Part shown: in pieces, positions 23,792 to 37,439 of the stretch
Layout: each line of letters opens with the position of its first letter
Position numbering within the stretch: the stretch's first letter is position 1
Assembly (NCBI GenBank): GCA_003339415.1
Contig: PDHQ01000143.1
Span: forward strand, 23,321-87,320
Length of the DNA stretch: 64,000 nucleotides
Reading direction: 5' to 3'
Source of the DNA: Ophiocordyceps camponoti-saundersi (nom. inval.)
Lineage: Eukaryota; Ascomycota; Sordariomycetes; Hypocreales; Ophiocordycipitaceae
Notes under the pieces: model-generated
Seen by the model: the letters and a program-made list of their open reading frames with translations, nothing else
The model's database searches: none
What the model was told of the DNA's origin: nothing
Made by a program: the position numbers and the translations under genes

Positions 23792-24694
23792 TATATATAA
23801 AGTAATAAAATACTTATTATATTATAGCTTTATTATATAATATTTAGTAATTTATTTAAATTAATAATATTAAAAATATTATTAAAGTTACACTTTTAAT
23901 ATATATAATCTAATATTAAAAATCTCCGCTTATATTATTATATTTTTATTAAATATTTAGTTTATATTTACTATATTATTAATAATAATTATTAAAAAAC
24001 TCTGCTAAGTTTTAAAATAATATCTTTTTATATATAATTATATTAATAAAACCTTATTTAATAACTTAATCTTTTTTAAAAAGCTTCCTTATTACCTTAT
24101 TATAAAGCTTATATTAATATTCTTTTTATAATAAGAATATAACTTTTACTAATTAAATATATTTTTTCTATAAAAATAATATAAAGCTATTTTAAATTAA
24201 ATTAAAGCTTATAAATAATATCTTAAAATATTATTATAATATCGCTATTAAGTAATTTCCTTATTATAAAAGCTTAGCTTTATTTATAAAGTTTATAATT
24301 AATATTTATTATAATTATTTTAAAGCCTTAAACTTAAAGTAAAATAGCTATAAAATTAAAATAAATTATAAGCTATTATTTATATTATTTAAAAAACTTA
24401 CTTTTTAAAAGTTTTTCTTAATATTTTAACTATAATTATAGCTTATATTAAAAAAGTTTCGCTCCCCTTAAAGCTATAAAAAAAAAGAAATTATAGCTAT
24501 AATACCTAAGAAAATATTACTAATTAATAAAGTTAGAGTAAGGGGGGCGCTTTCCTAAACCCTCTTAAACTCCGCTACTTATTCGATAATTATTTATATA
24601 AAAATAAAAGCGTTTCCCGAAATAATTTTACTAATATTTGCCTTAGCTTTTAATAAAGTAATAAATATAATAAATTCTTAAGCTTAAGATTATT
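23792..24694 (+). repeat. Repeat E, second unit, part 2 (end of M1 and M2)
   Basis: It resumes with the 17-mer TSD and AAATACTTATTATATTATAGC, then follows 4600-5495 module by module, including the GGGGGGCGC...CTTAAACC block at ~24541 and the AAGTAATAAATATAATAAATTC end. Confidence 0.8.
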
Positions 24695-25136
24695 ACGATT
24701 TAGAGTAAAGTTATATTTTAAGTAAAAAATTTTTATAGTTATAATTAATTTTTATAGCGTTACCCTCCCCCTTAAAGTTACTCTAAGCGTAGCTAGCTAT
24801 TATTATAAGGTAATAAAAGAAGTAGAGTTTTATTATAATATAAGAATAAGAAGTTTATATTTATATCGCTATAAGCGCGAAGTTTATAAAATATATAAAA
24901 ATTAATAAGTTTAAAATTATTATAATTTAAAGTAAAGCTATATTTTAAGTAAAAAATTTTTATAGTTATAATTAACTTATATAGCGTCGCCCTTTTTTTT
25001 AGAGTTACTTTAAATATAGCTAGCTATTATTATAAAATAATAAAAGGAGCTAAGTTTATTTATAATATAAGAATAAGAAGTTTATATTTATATTATTATA
25101 AGCGCGGAGTTTATAAAATATATAAAAGTTATTAAA
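24695..25136 (+). repeat. Repeat E module M3, two tandem copies (~220 bp each)
   Basis: Each copy runs from TTTAGAGTAAAGTTATATTTTAAG (or AAAGTAAAGCTATATTTTAAG) through AAAAAATTTTTATAGTTATAATTAA to GCGCGGAGTTTATAAAATATATAAAA. Copies span ~24695-24915 and ~24916-25136. Inverted single copies are at ~60145-60365 and ~61185-61405. No coding potential is visible. Confidence 0.75.
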
Positions 25137-25146
25137 ATAGCTTTTA
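25137..25146. repeat. Candidate 10-bp target-site duplication (left) of the 25-38.5 kb insertion
   Basis: ATAGCTTTTA here recurs at 38559-38568, directly after an AT-rich tail (GTATAAATAATAAATA). The pair would bound a LINE-type insertion. The motif is short and AT-rich, so chance is possible. Confidence 0.45.
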
Positions 25147-28100
25147 GTAATATTTTAGCTAATATTATTAATATAAGCGAGAAGTTAAGTATAATAATAA
25201 TAAATATAACTAAAGCTATTAATAAGTTAAAATACTTAATAATTTAGTTAAATATTTACGCTAAAAAGAAAGTAACTTTAGCTATAATTATTAAAAAGAT
25301 AATAACGCTAATACCTGCTATTAATAATATAAAGCTAAGTCTCGCTAATAATAATATTATTAATAGGAATAATAATAAAACTATTATAATAAAAAACTTA
25401 ACGCTAGCTAAAGTTAAGGAGACTAAGTTAGCTAGTAAGGCTAAAGGTAAAGTAAAGGGTAAAAGGCTAGATAAGGGTAAGGCTAAGGCTAAGTATAGTT
25501 ATATATTCGTTAGGTCTTAGTTAAAGCTAGCTAAGAAAGCGCGTTTAGCTATAGTAATTTTAAACTCTAATAATAATAATAATAATAATATTAGTATAAA
25601 GGCTTTTAAGTTTATTAATATAATAATATTATATATAAGGTAAATATATTTAAGCGAGAGCGCGGCTAAGCTAGCTAGCTAAAATAATATAATAAAGCTT
25701 ATAGCTTAAAAGTTACTAATTAAGAAAATAGCTAATTTAAATCCTAGCTATAATTATTTTTACACGCTTAATAAGTAAAGAGTATTACTAACTATAATAA
25801 TTAAGTTATTATTTATTAAAAAGCTTAAAAGTTACTAAGCTAGCTACGCTTAGATAATAATAACTAAGTTTAATAATTTTATATTTATAGTTATAAATAT
25901 ATCTATTTTATTTTATTTACTAGCTATTTAAACTAATATTATAAAGGAGTAAACGCTAGCTATAAAATTACTAATAAGTTTATCGAAATCTTTTAAAGCT
26001 ATAAGCTTAAAAACTCTTAATATATTTAAAGATAAAATAAAGATAAAGTTTAAGTTAGTAGTAGCCTTACTTATTATATTAAAAGTATTTACTAAGTTTA
26101 AGGTATTATTTACTTAGAGTTTATTAATAACTTAGGGCTATTTTTTCGCCTAAGCTATATTAAAAAAGTAGGCCTTATAACTAGAGGAATCTAATAATAT
26201 TAGTAAGGAAATCTAATTTAGTAAAGTAAAAAGCTTAAGTAAAAATAAAGCGGAGGAAATAATAATTAAATAAAGTAAGGAGGGAAAAATATCTATAAAT
26301 TATATAATAATAAAAAAGTTTAGTAAATAAAAGTATAGTAAGTTTAAACTTATAATAAGTTTAGCAGGAATATATATAAAGTCTTAGTAAGGTTAAACTA
26401 ATAAAAGTTAATATAGCGAAATATCTATTTTATAATAATAAAAGTAAAAATATAATTATTAAGCTTAAATTATAAGGAAAACTTAAAGTAAAAATATTAT
26501 AATAATTTATCCCTTTAAATAGTAAAATTAAAGTATTATAAGAGGAGGTAATATATATTTTATAGCTTAATATTATATTAGTAATTTAAAGTAACTATAT
26601 TTAAAACTTAGTAAGAGAAGAGGAACTCTTATAGCTTAATTTTACTTATATATTGCTAGGTAATTATAATACTAATATATTTTAAAAGATTATAACATAT
26701 TATAATAATTATAAGCTAATTTAGTCGCGGGGGGAAATTAGCTAGGAAAAGGGTAATCCTAAGGCGGGCTTATTAAAAGCGGTTCTCTTATTATTTTCAT
26801 TAATATATCTAATTTTTATAAAGGAGGCGTTAAGTAGTTTTCTTATTAAGAGTATTATATAAAGCTTAAGCTTATATTATTATTTACTTTAGTTTTTCTT
26901 AAAATAAGGACTTAGTTTTACTATATTAAGTTAAGTAGTATATAGGGAATTTTATAAAAAACCTTAAAATAAACTTAGACGCGTATTAAATTATATTTAA
27001 TATACTTACTTTTTTAAGCTAGTAAAAAGTATTAGCCTTTCTCTTATTTATATAAAAGTTAATTAGGGAGGTTTAAAACTTAGCTTTTAAGTAATAAACC
27101 GGGGTTGCTTTAAAGGCGCTAAGAATAGTATATAAGTATTATAACTAGGCGGGGCTTATAATCTTAGTAAAGCTTAAAAGGTTCCTAGCTGCTAAAGTAG
27201 TTATATAAAAGGTAATAAAAGCGTAAAATACTAAGAATTATATAACTTTTATATATAGCTTTTTAGCTTAAGGGAGGGTATAACTTTTAATAAATACGGT
27301 TAAGGTAATAAGGGCGAGACTTTATCTAAAGAGCTTATTACGTATAGTTTAAATATATACTTTTTAATATAATTATTTATAAACTTAAATACTTAGTAAG
27401 CGCGCCTTAGAGATAAGGTAGATTTTATATATACTTAGCTTAATTATATATTATTCTAAGTAACGTTTCTATATTAAGTTATAAGGAGAAGGCGACCCCT
27501 TTTCTAGCTTAAGTAGCTTAAATAAGTTTTATAATTATAAGGATAGCTAGTTTTATTAACCTATTCTATCTATTACCTATTTAACTATTAAGGAGGAGCT
27601 AGTATAGTTTAGTAATATTAGATAACTACTTACTTATAATTAACTTAAGTACTTAACTACTATAATATAAAAGGGAGATTAGCGTATAGCTACTAGCTTA
27701 TTAGTAAACTTCTAGCTTCTTACTTTATTTATATAATATAATTATAATAATAATATAAAGTTAACTTAGAAAATAGCTAAGCTAAAAGTAAGTGTGAAAA
27801 ATATAAGTAAGCTATATATAAAAGACTAAGTAATATATCTTAAGGAAGCCGGTGAAGATTTAGTCTAACTTAGTTACTTTTTATAAGAATATAATAATAT
27901 AATAATATAATATAAAAGGTAGCCTAAACGTTATCCGCGGTAATATATTATTTTATAAGGAAGCTAAGTTTAGGCGTTTTATTATCTATAAGGGGGAGGT
28001 TAAGGATAAGGGGAAAGAACTTATTTATTAAAATATAAGCCTTATCCTTAAAAGACGCGGCCTCTCCCTTACCTAGGTCTTATAAGGCTAAGAGGTAAAT

Positions 28101-30600
28101 AGGCTTAGCTAGTAATTTATTATAAAGCCGCGCTTAGTACTTTATATATTAAAACTAACTAAGGTTATTATTAATAAAATATAAGAAGAAACGCTAGTTA
28201 GCTTAATAAGAATAAGTAACTATTTTCTTTTAATTATAAGTAGATTCCTATAATTATAGCTAATTATACTTAAATAAGGAATTATAATAGTAACGCTTAG
28301 CTTATTTAGCGTTCTTAGTAGCGCGAGCGACTATTAAAGTAAACTAAGTTTACTTCTTCTTAAATATTAAAGTATAAAAAAGTATAGCGTTTTAGATAAC
28401 TTATTATAATTTATTATAAAAATAGTTAAGGGTAGTATTAATCTAATTAATAGTTTCGATAATAGTAGAAATAAAAATTTAAATAAAAGATTCTTTTATA
28501 ATAAAGTTTAAATTAGCTTATTTTTATTATAGCTTAAATATAAAAAGGTTAATATCTTATATACTAATTATAAATATTTATAAAATATAGTTAAATTTTA
28601 TAAAATTAAGGTTTAGTTTTATATATATAATATAAGACTTAGCTATAACTTAGACTAAATTTAATATATTATCTTAATAGCTATAAAATATCTTAATATA
28701 TTCGCTTTTAAAAATAAAAAGTAAAAGGTTAAGTTTAAAGGTTTTTTAGATAAGCTAATTAGCGTTATCGAAGTGTTATTTATAGCTATCTTATAGCGGA
28801 TAATATAAGTTAAAATCCCTAAGAAGGATTTATTTTATTTTTAGCTTAAACCTAAAAAAGAGGGAAAGGTAGCTTAATTTAGCTTAATTTAGGGAGGAGT
28901 ATATTAAGATAATTTTTAATTTAGAAGCGAAGCTAACTCTAGCCTAATCTCTACTAGTAATAAGCGACTAATCCGAAATATTATAATACTTATAAATATA
29001 TATAACCGCTTATCTGCTATAAAAAATAAGTTTATAAGGTAAAGTTTTAGAAAAAAGTAAACTAGCTTTAAAGTAATATATTATTTCTTATAAAGTAATA
29101 ATATTATAATTATATATATTATAAAAAGCTAGTTATATTAGCTTAAGTTATTTATTAATATTTTACAAAAGGACTTTAAAATATATAAAGAGGAGTTAAA
29201 AGTAATAATAGTTATATTCTCGCTATTTTCGCATAAAGCCCTAATAGCGGCTTTAATTTAGATTCTAATAAAAGCTAATATAATTAAAAGTTTAATATTA
29301 ATCTTAATAAGGCTATCTATATAATATAATATAAGAATAAGTTTATTAATATTTATTATATTTTAAGTTTACTTAAGAGGTAATTAGCTTAAGTTAAATA
29401 AAATATATTTTTTTACGCTTAATTTAACGCTTTATAGCTTTTAATATATCTCCGCTAATTAATATCTTAAAAGATAGCTTTAGCTAAAAGCTACTTATAA
29501 GTTTATAATATTTCCTATTAGTAATAAATTATTATAAGGATTTAAAGATTAATTCCTAAATAAATTATATATAAAAAAGTATTATTAACTATATATTAAG
29601 TTTAGTAAATTATATAAACTATTATTTATAATAAGTATAAGCTTTATCTTATTTTTAAATAGCTATAAGGTATAGCTTTAATTAAGCTAGGTAATTTTTA
29701 TTATATAAAATATATATATATAAATACTTATTTTATCCCGCCTTATATTTAGTCTTAGTCTTATATATAATAAGATTATATTTATTATAAAGCTTAATAT
29801 ATTTATAAAACTTAATAATATAATTAAAATAATAATAGTTATAATATTAATAGCGTTAGATAAAATTTAAAAAAAGTTTTATTTTAAAAATTTATATTTT
29901 AATTATAAGTTTATAATTATAAAGTTAATTAATATTAATAAGGGAAGTTAATTTAAGAATAATTATTATTTAAGTAACTTTTAATATAGCTTTTAAAAAT
30001 TAGTAATTATAGCTATAAAAGGAGTAGATAGGGCAGCTGCTAAAGCAGCTACCTTTACTAAGGCGCTAGCTTTAGTTAGCGTTATTATTATTATAAGTTA
30101 AAGCTTTAACGCTTTATTTTGCCCTTAAGTATAGCGTAAGTTAGCTTAAAGTCGCTTTTATTATTTACTATTAGCTAGCTCTAAACTCTACTTTACTCCG
30201 CTCCGCTTTATATTTACTTATAAGCTACTTAGCTATCCTCCTCCGCTAATATATTTAGCCGCCTCCGTAGCTACTACGCGTAATTTATTTAAATAAATTT
30301 ATAACTTAGTTAGCACCTAAGTTTTAACCCCGCCTTTAACTCTGCTTTTAGCTCCGCTTACTTTATAATATTTATATTAAGCTTTTATATAATTATAATA
30401 ATTCGCTAATTAAGGGCTTATACGCTTTATTAGCTTTATATATAATTATATAATATAATATTACTTACCTTATTATTTTTAATATAAAACTTTATATTTA
30501 GCTAATTAAGCTATATATATAATATAAAAGAGGTTATAAAGCTTTTTATAAATAATCTAAAATATTATAATATTATTATTTTATTAATATATAGCTATAT
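25147..30600 (+). pseudogene. Unassigned decayed coding-like region
   Basis: Plus-strand frames with suppressible RIP stops run for 100 or more codons. Around 27060-27350 one reads LRIVYKYYN*AGLIILVKLK, RFLAAKVVI and TVKVIRARLYLKSLL. Around 28390-28900 another reads KGSINLINSFDNSRNKNLNK, then IAIKYLNIFAF and DKLISVIEVLF. At ~25390-25500 it is Lys/Ala-rich (alternating AAG, GCT, AAA, GGT codons), like a basic linker. They look helical and basic, but I do not recognise a family. Codons that would be CAA, CAG or TGG appear as TAA/TAG, so this was once coding. Confidence 0.4.
25570..25595. repeat. TAA trinucleotide run
   Basis: About eight consecutive AAT/TAA units lie within the decayed coding-like region. 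It is a microsatellite only; the repeat would encode Asn in one frame. Confidence 0.7.
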
Positions 30601-30632
30601 AATTATTATCGCTATTTTTTTATTATAAACGT

Positions 30633-30750
30633 TAAAAAGAGGGGAAAAGTTAAAAAAGGGGGTTAAAAATTTACCTTTTTCTAAAAATAATAAAAAGAAA
30701 AAAAAAGAAAAAAGAAAAAAGGAGGTAAAAAAGAAAAAAATATACCCCCC
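30633..30750. repeat. Strand-asymmetric polypurine tract
   Basis: The plus strand is almost pure A/G for most of this interval (AGGGGAAAAG, GGGGGTT, long AAAGAAAAAAAAAG runs, GGAGGTAAAAAAG) and ends in a C9 run. Purine-rich tracts usually occur in untranslated parts of retroelements. It directly precedes the GC-rich minisatellite. Confidence 0.6.
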
Positions 30751-30828
30751 CCCTTATTAATTACTAATAGATAATAAAGCGGCTACCCCGCTACTTTACT
30801 CTACCCCCCCTCGGACTTTCTTTCCTCC

Positions 30829-30939
30829 GCCCCGCGCCGTACCGCCTCGCCTCGTACCGCCTCGCCTCGTACCGCCCCGTACCGCCCTATACCGCCTTAT
30901 GCCACGCTATACCGCCCCGCTCCTCCGCCCCGTACCTTA
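30829..30939. repeat. GC-rich ACCGCC minisatellite
   Basis: A 15-bp unit ACCGCCTCGCCTCGT occurs twice (30841-30870), followed by degenerate 10-bp units of ACCGCC plus CCGT, CTAT or TTAT and a GCCACGCTAT variant up to ~30930. It is one of the most GC-rich patches of the desert. It contains almost no CA/TG, so it may have survived RIP because few targets were left: CGTACC probably derives from CGCACC or CGTGCC. Confidence 0.75.
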
Positions 30940-31122
30940 TAGACTTTCCTTTTCTCTATACTTCCCTCCTTACTTTACTTTTCTTATATTATTCGAGATT
31001 ACCTTTAAGTAATAAGCTTATTATATTATATTATTACTAGCTATTATTATACTTTTATATAAGCGTATAGTAAGCTTTTTTTTTATAATTAGGGGGTTTT
31101 ACTTTACTTTAGAGGATTTTTC

Positions 31123-31308
31123 TATAAGGGTTCGGCCTCCGGGCTATCTATAAGGAGGTAACTTTATTATTTAGAATAACTATAAAGAGCTATATAAAAG
31201 GGGTCGTAACGCCTAATAGGGGTAGGCGATCCGCGCGCGCGTTACGCGCGGATATAACTAATTACCTTACGTAACTTAGTTATTCGGGCATAGCCTAAAT
31301 CCCTTATA
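31123..31308 (-). repeat. Element D 3' LTR
   Basis: Same length as 38303-38488 and aligned end to end. It contains the GC-rich CGATCCGCGCGCGCG core and the inverted CCGAAC/GGGTTCGG-type ends. RIP has changed its CACA end to TATA. The flanking TTTTC lies at 31118-31122. Confidence 0.92.
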
Positions 31309-32769
31309 TACCCCGCCGCCTTAGGAAAAAAGTATATCTATCTCCGGTAAAGGTATAAGTTAAAATAAAATAAAAATTCCCTTATATATTTCTTTTCCTT
31401 TCTTTTCTTCTACTATATATTACCTATTCTAAAAATATTAATCTTATTATTTTCGCGCTATTACTACGCTATTACCTTATATTAATTTTTTCTATTAATA
31501 TATTACTCCTTTATATTATTATATTAGTATATCGGCCGCTCCGTTTACTCTAATTTATACTATAAGGGAGTATATTATATAAGAAGATAGCGATAATAAA
31601 AATACTACGCCGCTAATAAAAGTATTATATATATACGCCTTATTTAAATAATTTAATAAATAATAAGATAGCTAACTATATTTATAGCTAGGCGGCGGCT
31701 TACTAAGCGTATTATTCTTAGTATTATAAGTACTTATAAGAAAAATACCTTTTCGCTAAGAATATACGCTTTTAGCGGGCTGCCCGTAACTTATAAAATA
31801 TAGCTGCTAATAATAAAGCTATCTAAACGCCCGCCCGCGCCCGTAATAGTATTATTTTTAGCTAACACGCTATCTTAACGCTTACTTTTTAAGCTTACGC
31901 TAACCGCTTTAAGATATAGCTTAATATTATATAACTTACCCCTTATTTTATAACTAATATTTTTTATCTTTATTATCTAAGCTATCTAGCTTTAATACTC
32001 TTATCCCTTTTAGTAGTAATATTATTCCCGCGCTTATATTATTAATATATTATTATAAAATAAGTAGTATTATATATTAATATTAGTAATATTAGGCTTA
32101 ATAATAAGGGTAAGTTATTTTTAGCTTTAATATATTCGCCTCCTATTACGAAGAATCCTTATAGCGGTAAAAGTAAATATAATAAGATATTCTCGCCTTA
32201 TAATAGGAAAAGGCGGCTACTAAGGCTAAGGATTATTAATAATAGCTTAAGGCTAACTATAATATTTATATAGCCTTTATTAACCTTACTACCCTCTCGT
32301 TACTAACCCGCGCCCCCTACTTTTTTAACCGCGCGTTTTTTACGCTACTTAATATTTAGATATATTAAGCTAAGCTTTAAGGCTAAATTTATCGCGCCTT
32401 AGCTAAGCTAAATTAGCCTCTATAATTACCTTTACTTATAGCTAGGGGTTATAGTTACTTATATAGTAAGTTATTATCTAAGTTTAATATACTTTTTTAT
32501 AGCTATAGCGGTTTAAGCTAAGCGTAAGCGGTTAATAATATTAAAAAAGATAATTAAAAAAATATACTAAATATATTATAATAGTAACGGAAAAGATAGG
32601 GATAAAAAGGGGGTAGGGCGTAATAAGCTAAAAAGAATTTACTAAAAAAGGGAAAGAATTTACTTAATTAAGTTTAAATAGAAAAATATATCCGGGGCTA
32701 TTATATATATAAATATCTCCTTAGTATAACTTATAATAATCTAAAGCTACGTAATATTATAAGCTATTT

Positions 32770-32897
32770 AATAGCTTTTAAGTTAGCGTAATATATTTTT
32801 TCTATTTTACTAATATTTAATAATAAGGAGGTTAGCCTTATAAGCGTTACTTATAGGTATTCTTTATAATAAAAATTTCTTTAATTTTATATTTATT
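32770..32897 (-). pseudogene. Element D chromodomain (C-terminus of integrase, decayed)
   Basis: The minus-strand frame from 32897 reads NKYKIKEIFIIKNTYK*RL, then PPYY*ILVK*KKYITLT*K. It matches the chromodomain pattern E-Y-x-V-E-E-I-L, basic linker, YxVKWxxY, TWEP, with Glu-to-Lys and Trp-to-stop RIP changes. In chromoviruses this domain is thought to direct integration to heterochromatin, which fits the setting. Confidence 0.75.
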
Positions 32898-35129
32898 AAA
32901 TAATAAGTTATTATTTAAAAATTATAAAGAAAATTTAAGCTAGCTATTAGTAAGGTTTTATAATAAGAGTAAATTATATATAGTACGCTTAAGTAAATTA
33001 ATATAAAATATAAAGTATATATTTTTTAAAATATTAAGTATAATAATTAAAAAGGATAGGATAATAATAACTTTATACTTAGCTTTAAGATAATCGAGTT
33101 TCTTAGAAGGGTAGTTAGAATAAATATATTATAAATTTAACTATATAAAGTTACTAATTTAGAATTATTCTATAAGGCGATAAGTATTATTAAAAATATC
33201 TTACTATTTTTATTAAGCTTATATAATTAATACTTATATAAGTTAAATACCTTCTTATAAGTATTAAGCGAAGGTAATAGTACGCCCTTTTAAGGAAGCG
33301 ATTAGCGTAAGATATATAATTAGTTATTATATAAAATTAAAGTTATATTTATATAGTAAGCGGTTTAAACTAACGCCTATTATTAACGATTTTTTATTAT
33401 TTAAAGTAAGCTAGTAAGTAAGTAAGTAAAAGGGCTAGTTAAGCTAAGAGAACGATATTATATAACGAAAAATAGCCTATACTTCTTAGTTTATTTACTT
33501 TATATTATTATTAATCTATAAATAGTAAGCTATAAATATAAGTTATTTAATACTTACTAAGCGGTAAAAGGTTAACTAAAAGTAACTTATTTAGTTTAAA
33601 TTACGGTTAAATATAATCTCCGTAAGGAAGTTATAAAAACGCTACTAAGTATAAACGAAATATTTAGCGTAATACTTAGCCTCTATTAACGTTATTACCT
33701 TAAGCTATATATATTTAAATAGCTAATTAGTAATAATTATAAGGAAGCGGGGCTAGGAAAGATTAGTAATAAGTAAGTTTATTATAAAGTTTACTAAGAT
33801 AGTTATCTAATACCTTTTTAATAGCGGTAATAGTTATAATAAGCCCTAGTAATAATAGCGTTAAAGGTAATTCCTATAATAATAATAGTTTTATATAAAC
33901 CGCGCTATATTAGCTAATATACTATTTTAATAATAGTAATAATAAAGTAATATAAATATAATATTCTTTCTAAGGTACCTTATAAGCGGCGAATTATAAG
34001 TTTTTTAGATTAAGGTAATTATTAAGGGTTCCTAGTTAGGTATTTAAAGTCGGCCCCGGAACTATAGCTAGCCGCTAGCGGAAAGGGAATAGTCCGTAAT
34101 TTGCTCTTTTATACTCGCTTTAAAAGGGAACTTCTAAGCGCCCTCTTATAAGGCGGTACGTTATACTATATAAAGCAGGTTAGACTATAACGCTATAAGC
34201 TATAATTCTTATAAGTATATATTTATAAAAGGGGTTAAAGCTATAAAGGTAATATTTTAGCTTTAGATTAGTTATAATTTAAAAAAATAAATAGATAAAG
34301 GCTATATAATATAGCTAAAATATAGGGCGGTATATTATTACTCCTAATTATAATAGGATAGTATATTAAGATAGGTTACGTATTTACCTAGGTAATATTA
34401 TAAATAGAAATTAAAAAAAGTAAGTATTTTAGCCTATTAAGCTTAGTATTTTAATATAGCTTTTAAAATAATAAAATACTTTAAAGCTTTATAATCTATA
34501 AATATAGTAAATAAAGAGGAAATATTACGAAGTTTAGCTAACTACGCCTTAAGGTAGTAAATAATAATAAGAAATTCCTTATCGTAGATAATATAATTTC
34601 GCTCTATAAGCTAAAGCTTCTAAAAGAAATATATTATAGGCTATAAAACTTAGTCCTAGCCGCGCTAGGAAAAGTATCCGCTTATTACCTCGCTTAAATA
34701 ATCCGCCTTTATAACGGTATTAAGATCTAAGTTTTACTATGCTAAAATAAAAAAGGAGATAAATACTACCTTAAGCTAATTAAAAGCGTTCTAATAAGCT
34801 AGAGTTTAATTAAAAGGGGCGTTACGCTTCGTAAAGGCTATAAGTAAAGCTATAAGAGAAAAAAATTATAGGATAAAATTATAATAAAAGTTTATAAAGC
34901 TAATAAAGCTATATATACTTTTTACGTAAGTTAGTGCCTCCTAATTCCGAATCGCCGAAACTTTAGCTAAATCTAAGCGTACCTCTTATCTTATATAAAT
35001 AATAAATCCTAAGTATTTAACTTTATAAACTATAAACGCGTATTTATTAAGGTTTAGATATAGCTTAGCTTATTATAATTTTATAAAAATAACGCGTACC
35101 TTTTTTTAGTAATTTAAAAGCAAGCTACC

Positions 35130-35290
35130 TAAGTAAATAAGAATATTATTAAGGTAAGTAATTATAAAATCCCTAAGGGAGTCGCTTAGGGATATATTAA
35201 TATACTACTAAAATAAAGCGGGGGCGCTAGCTAAACTAAAAAAATAAATAAGGTATTCGAATAGCCCGAAACGCGTATAGAAAATAGTTA
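35130..35290 (-). pseudogene. Element D reverse transcriptase core (decayed)
   Basis: The minus strand reads TRFGLFEYLIYFFSLASAPA, two stops, then YINISLSDSLRDFIITYLNNILIY. This is the Gypsy block Y-FEYLVMPFGL-ASAPATFQ followed by the YLDDILIYS palm, with both Asp codons changed to Asn (35133-35156). Clear Ty3/Gypsy signature; catalytically dead as it stands. Confidence 0.92.
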
Positions 35291-37439
35291 GATATTCCTC
35301 GCTTTTCGTAATACGTATCTTAAAAAAGGCGGTATATATATTAAGCTTAATAAATTATTAAGCGCTAGAAAAACTATATAGAGTTTCTTTTATAAAAGGT
35401 AAAAGGTAGTAGTTTTACTTAGTAAGTTTATTTAAGGTATAATAATTAATATAAAACCGCTAGCCGCCCCTAAACTTCTTTATAAGGAGGATTAGGGTAG
35501 CTATAAATAATAAGCTAGTATAAATCTAATTTTTATTTATTAAGTTAGTAATTTATTTCTATATTTTAAGGAGATATTTACGCGGTATATTATATAATAA
35601 GCCTTATAGTAATAATAAAAGGGATTTATTAAGCTATTATTATAAATAGATATAGTAATTATATATATTACGATAAGGGGGAAATATATTAGCTTTCTCC
35701 TTATCGAAAAGGTTATAAAAGTTAGATACCTCGGAAAGTAAAGAAACCGGGAAAGTAAAAAGAGCTAGTATATTAACTTATAAAACGCGTAAGATATTTT
35801 ATAAGCTTATAATAAGGAAATAATAACCTATTTACTAACGGGATTCGCGCTTTATTAACGCGGTAAAAGTTAAGCTAAGTATAGTAACTATACGGTATTT
35901 TAAAGTTCGTATTTTACTATATAAGATAATAAGGTTATTTATAAAATAAATTATAAGATATCGCTATTTTATATAAAGAGATATATTATACCGCGCTATC
36001 TATAATAAGCTAAGAATTATATCTTAAGTTAAGCTAAGGATTATATATATAATTATAAGTATCTACTAGCTATTAATATTAATAATAAATTAGATAAGAT
36101 AATAAATTAGGGAGGATTCCTTAAAGCGAACTTATTTCTAATAGCGGGTTTAAACTATAATATAAATTATACGCGGAGTAGGAAAAGGGATATATTAGAG
36201 ATAGTAATATTATACCTAAGATTCGCTTATAGTAGCGTAATAATTATAGCTACTATCTACTTACGTATCGATAAAGGTAATAGAATTTACGAGAATAAGG
36301 ATAAGGAGAGGATTAGTATTTATATTCCTTATAATATCCGTAAATTAGTTTTTTAAACTATTATCTATTAAATTAACGTAATTACCTTCCCTTTATAAAA
36401 AACTTAGTATAAGGGGGATTCTTTTTCCTAATTTAAATAAATATCTTAGTTAGCCTTTTTAGTTTCTATAAAGTATATAGAAAAGAATAAAGGCGATAAT
36501 AAGTATACTAAGCAGTCCCTTACGAAATAGCTTACTTAGCTATAATATAAGTAATAACTATTAACCTATCGCTTACTATATTCTTTTATAAAAATACGAG
36601 GAGCGGAGTAGCGGAGTCCTAAATATTACCTTTTATATTTACCGCGCCTTTAACGATAAGAGGAGCGCGCTAAAATTATATTAGTTTAGCGGATATCTAT
36701 TATAGGTATATTAATATCTTAGGCTATTAGGGGGGAAATAAAAGAAAAAGGTATTTAACTTTTACTTTTAATTTAGAATAATTCGATATCGATAATAATA
36801 AAATAGATATAAGCTATAGCCGAAACGTAATTATTAAGGAGGATATTACGTCCGAGATAGTAATATCGTAACTTAAGGGTAAGTATATAATATAGATTTA
36901 TAACTTTAATTTTATCCGCTTACGTAATACCCTCCGAAAGCGAAAATTTTACCTTAAAATAAATAAGGAAATTAAAGAATAACTCGGAGGCACCTTAAGA
37001 GAGTTTTTCTAACTTTATTATAGCTATTTAATAGCGGTAAGGATTGGCAAATATAGTATCGAGATATTTAAGAAAAGTTTTAACCTAATATTAATATTCC
37101 TCGCTATACTTAAAGAATAAAGCTACCTTAAATTAAATAATAAGCGATAAATACTAATAAAGGAAAACCTATTAATTATAATCGTTACCGATAAAAGCGC
37201 AATTTACTAATAGTATAATAATCTAGGATATAAATACTAGTTAAAAGTACTATTCTTATTATATAAGCAGTATTTATTATATAAACAGCTTAATAATATA
37301 ATTTATATAATAAAGTAAAAATACTAGTATCTAGTATTTAAATTACGGCTAAACCTCGGAAGGTAAAACCTCGAATAATAAGATAAGATAATAAAGATAA
37401 GAATAACGAATAAAATTCCTAGGATAAGAAGAACGGTTA

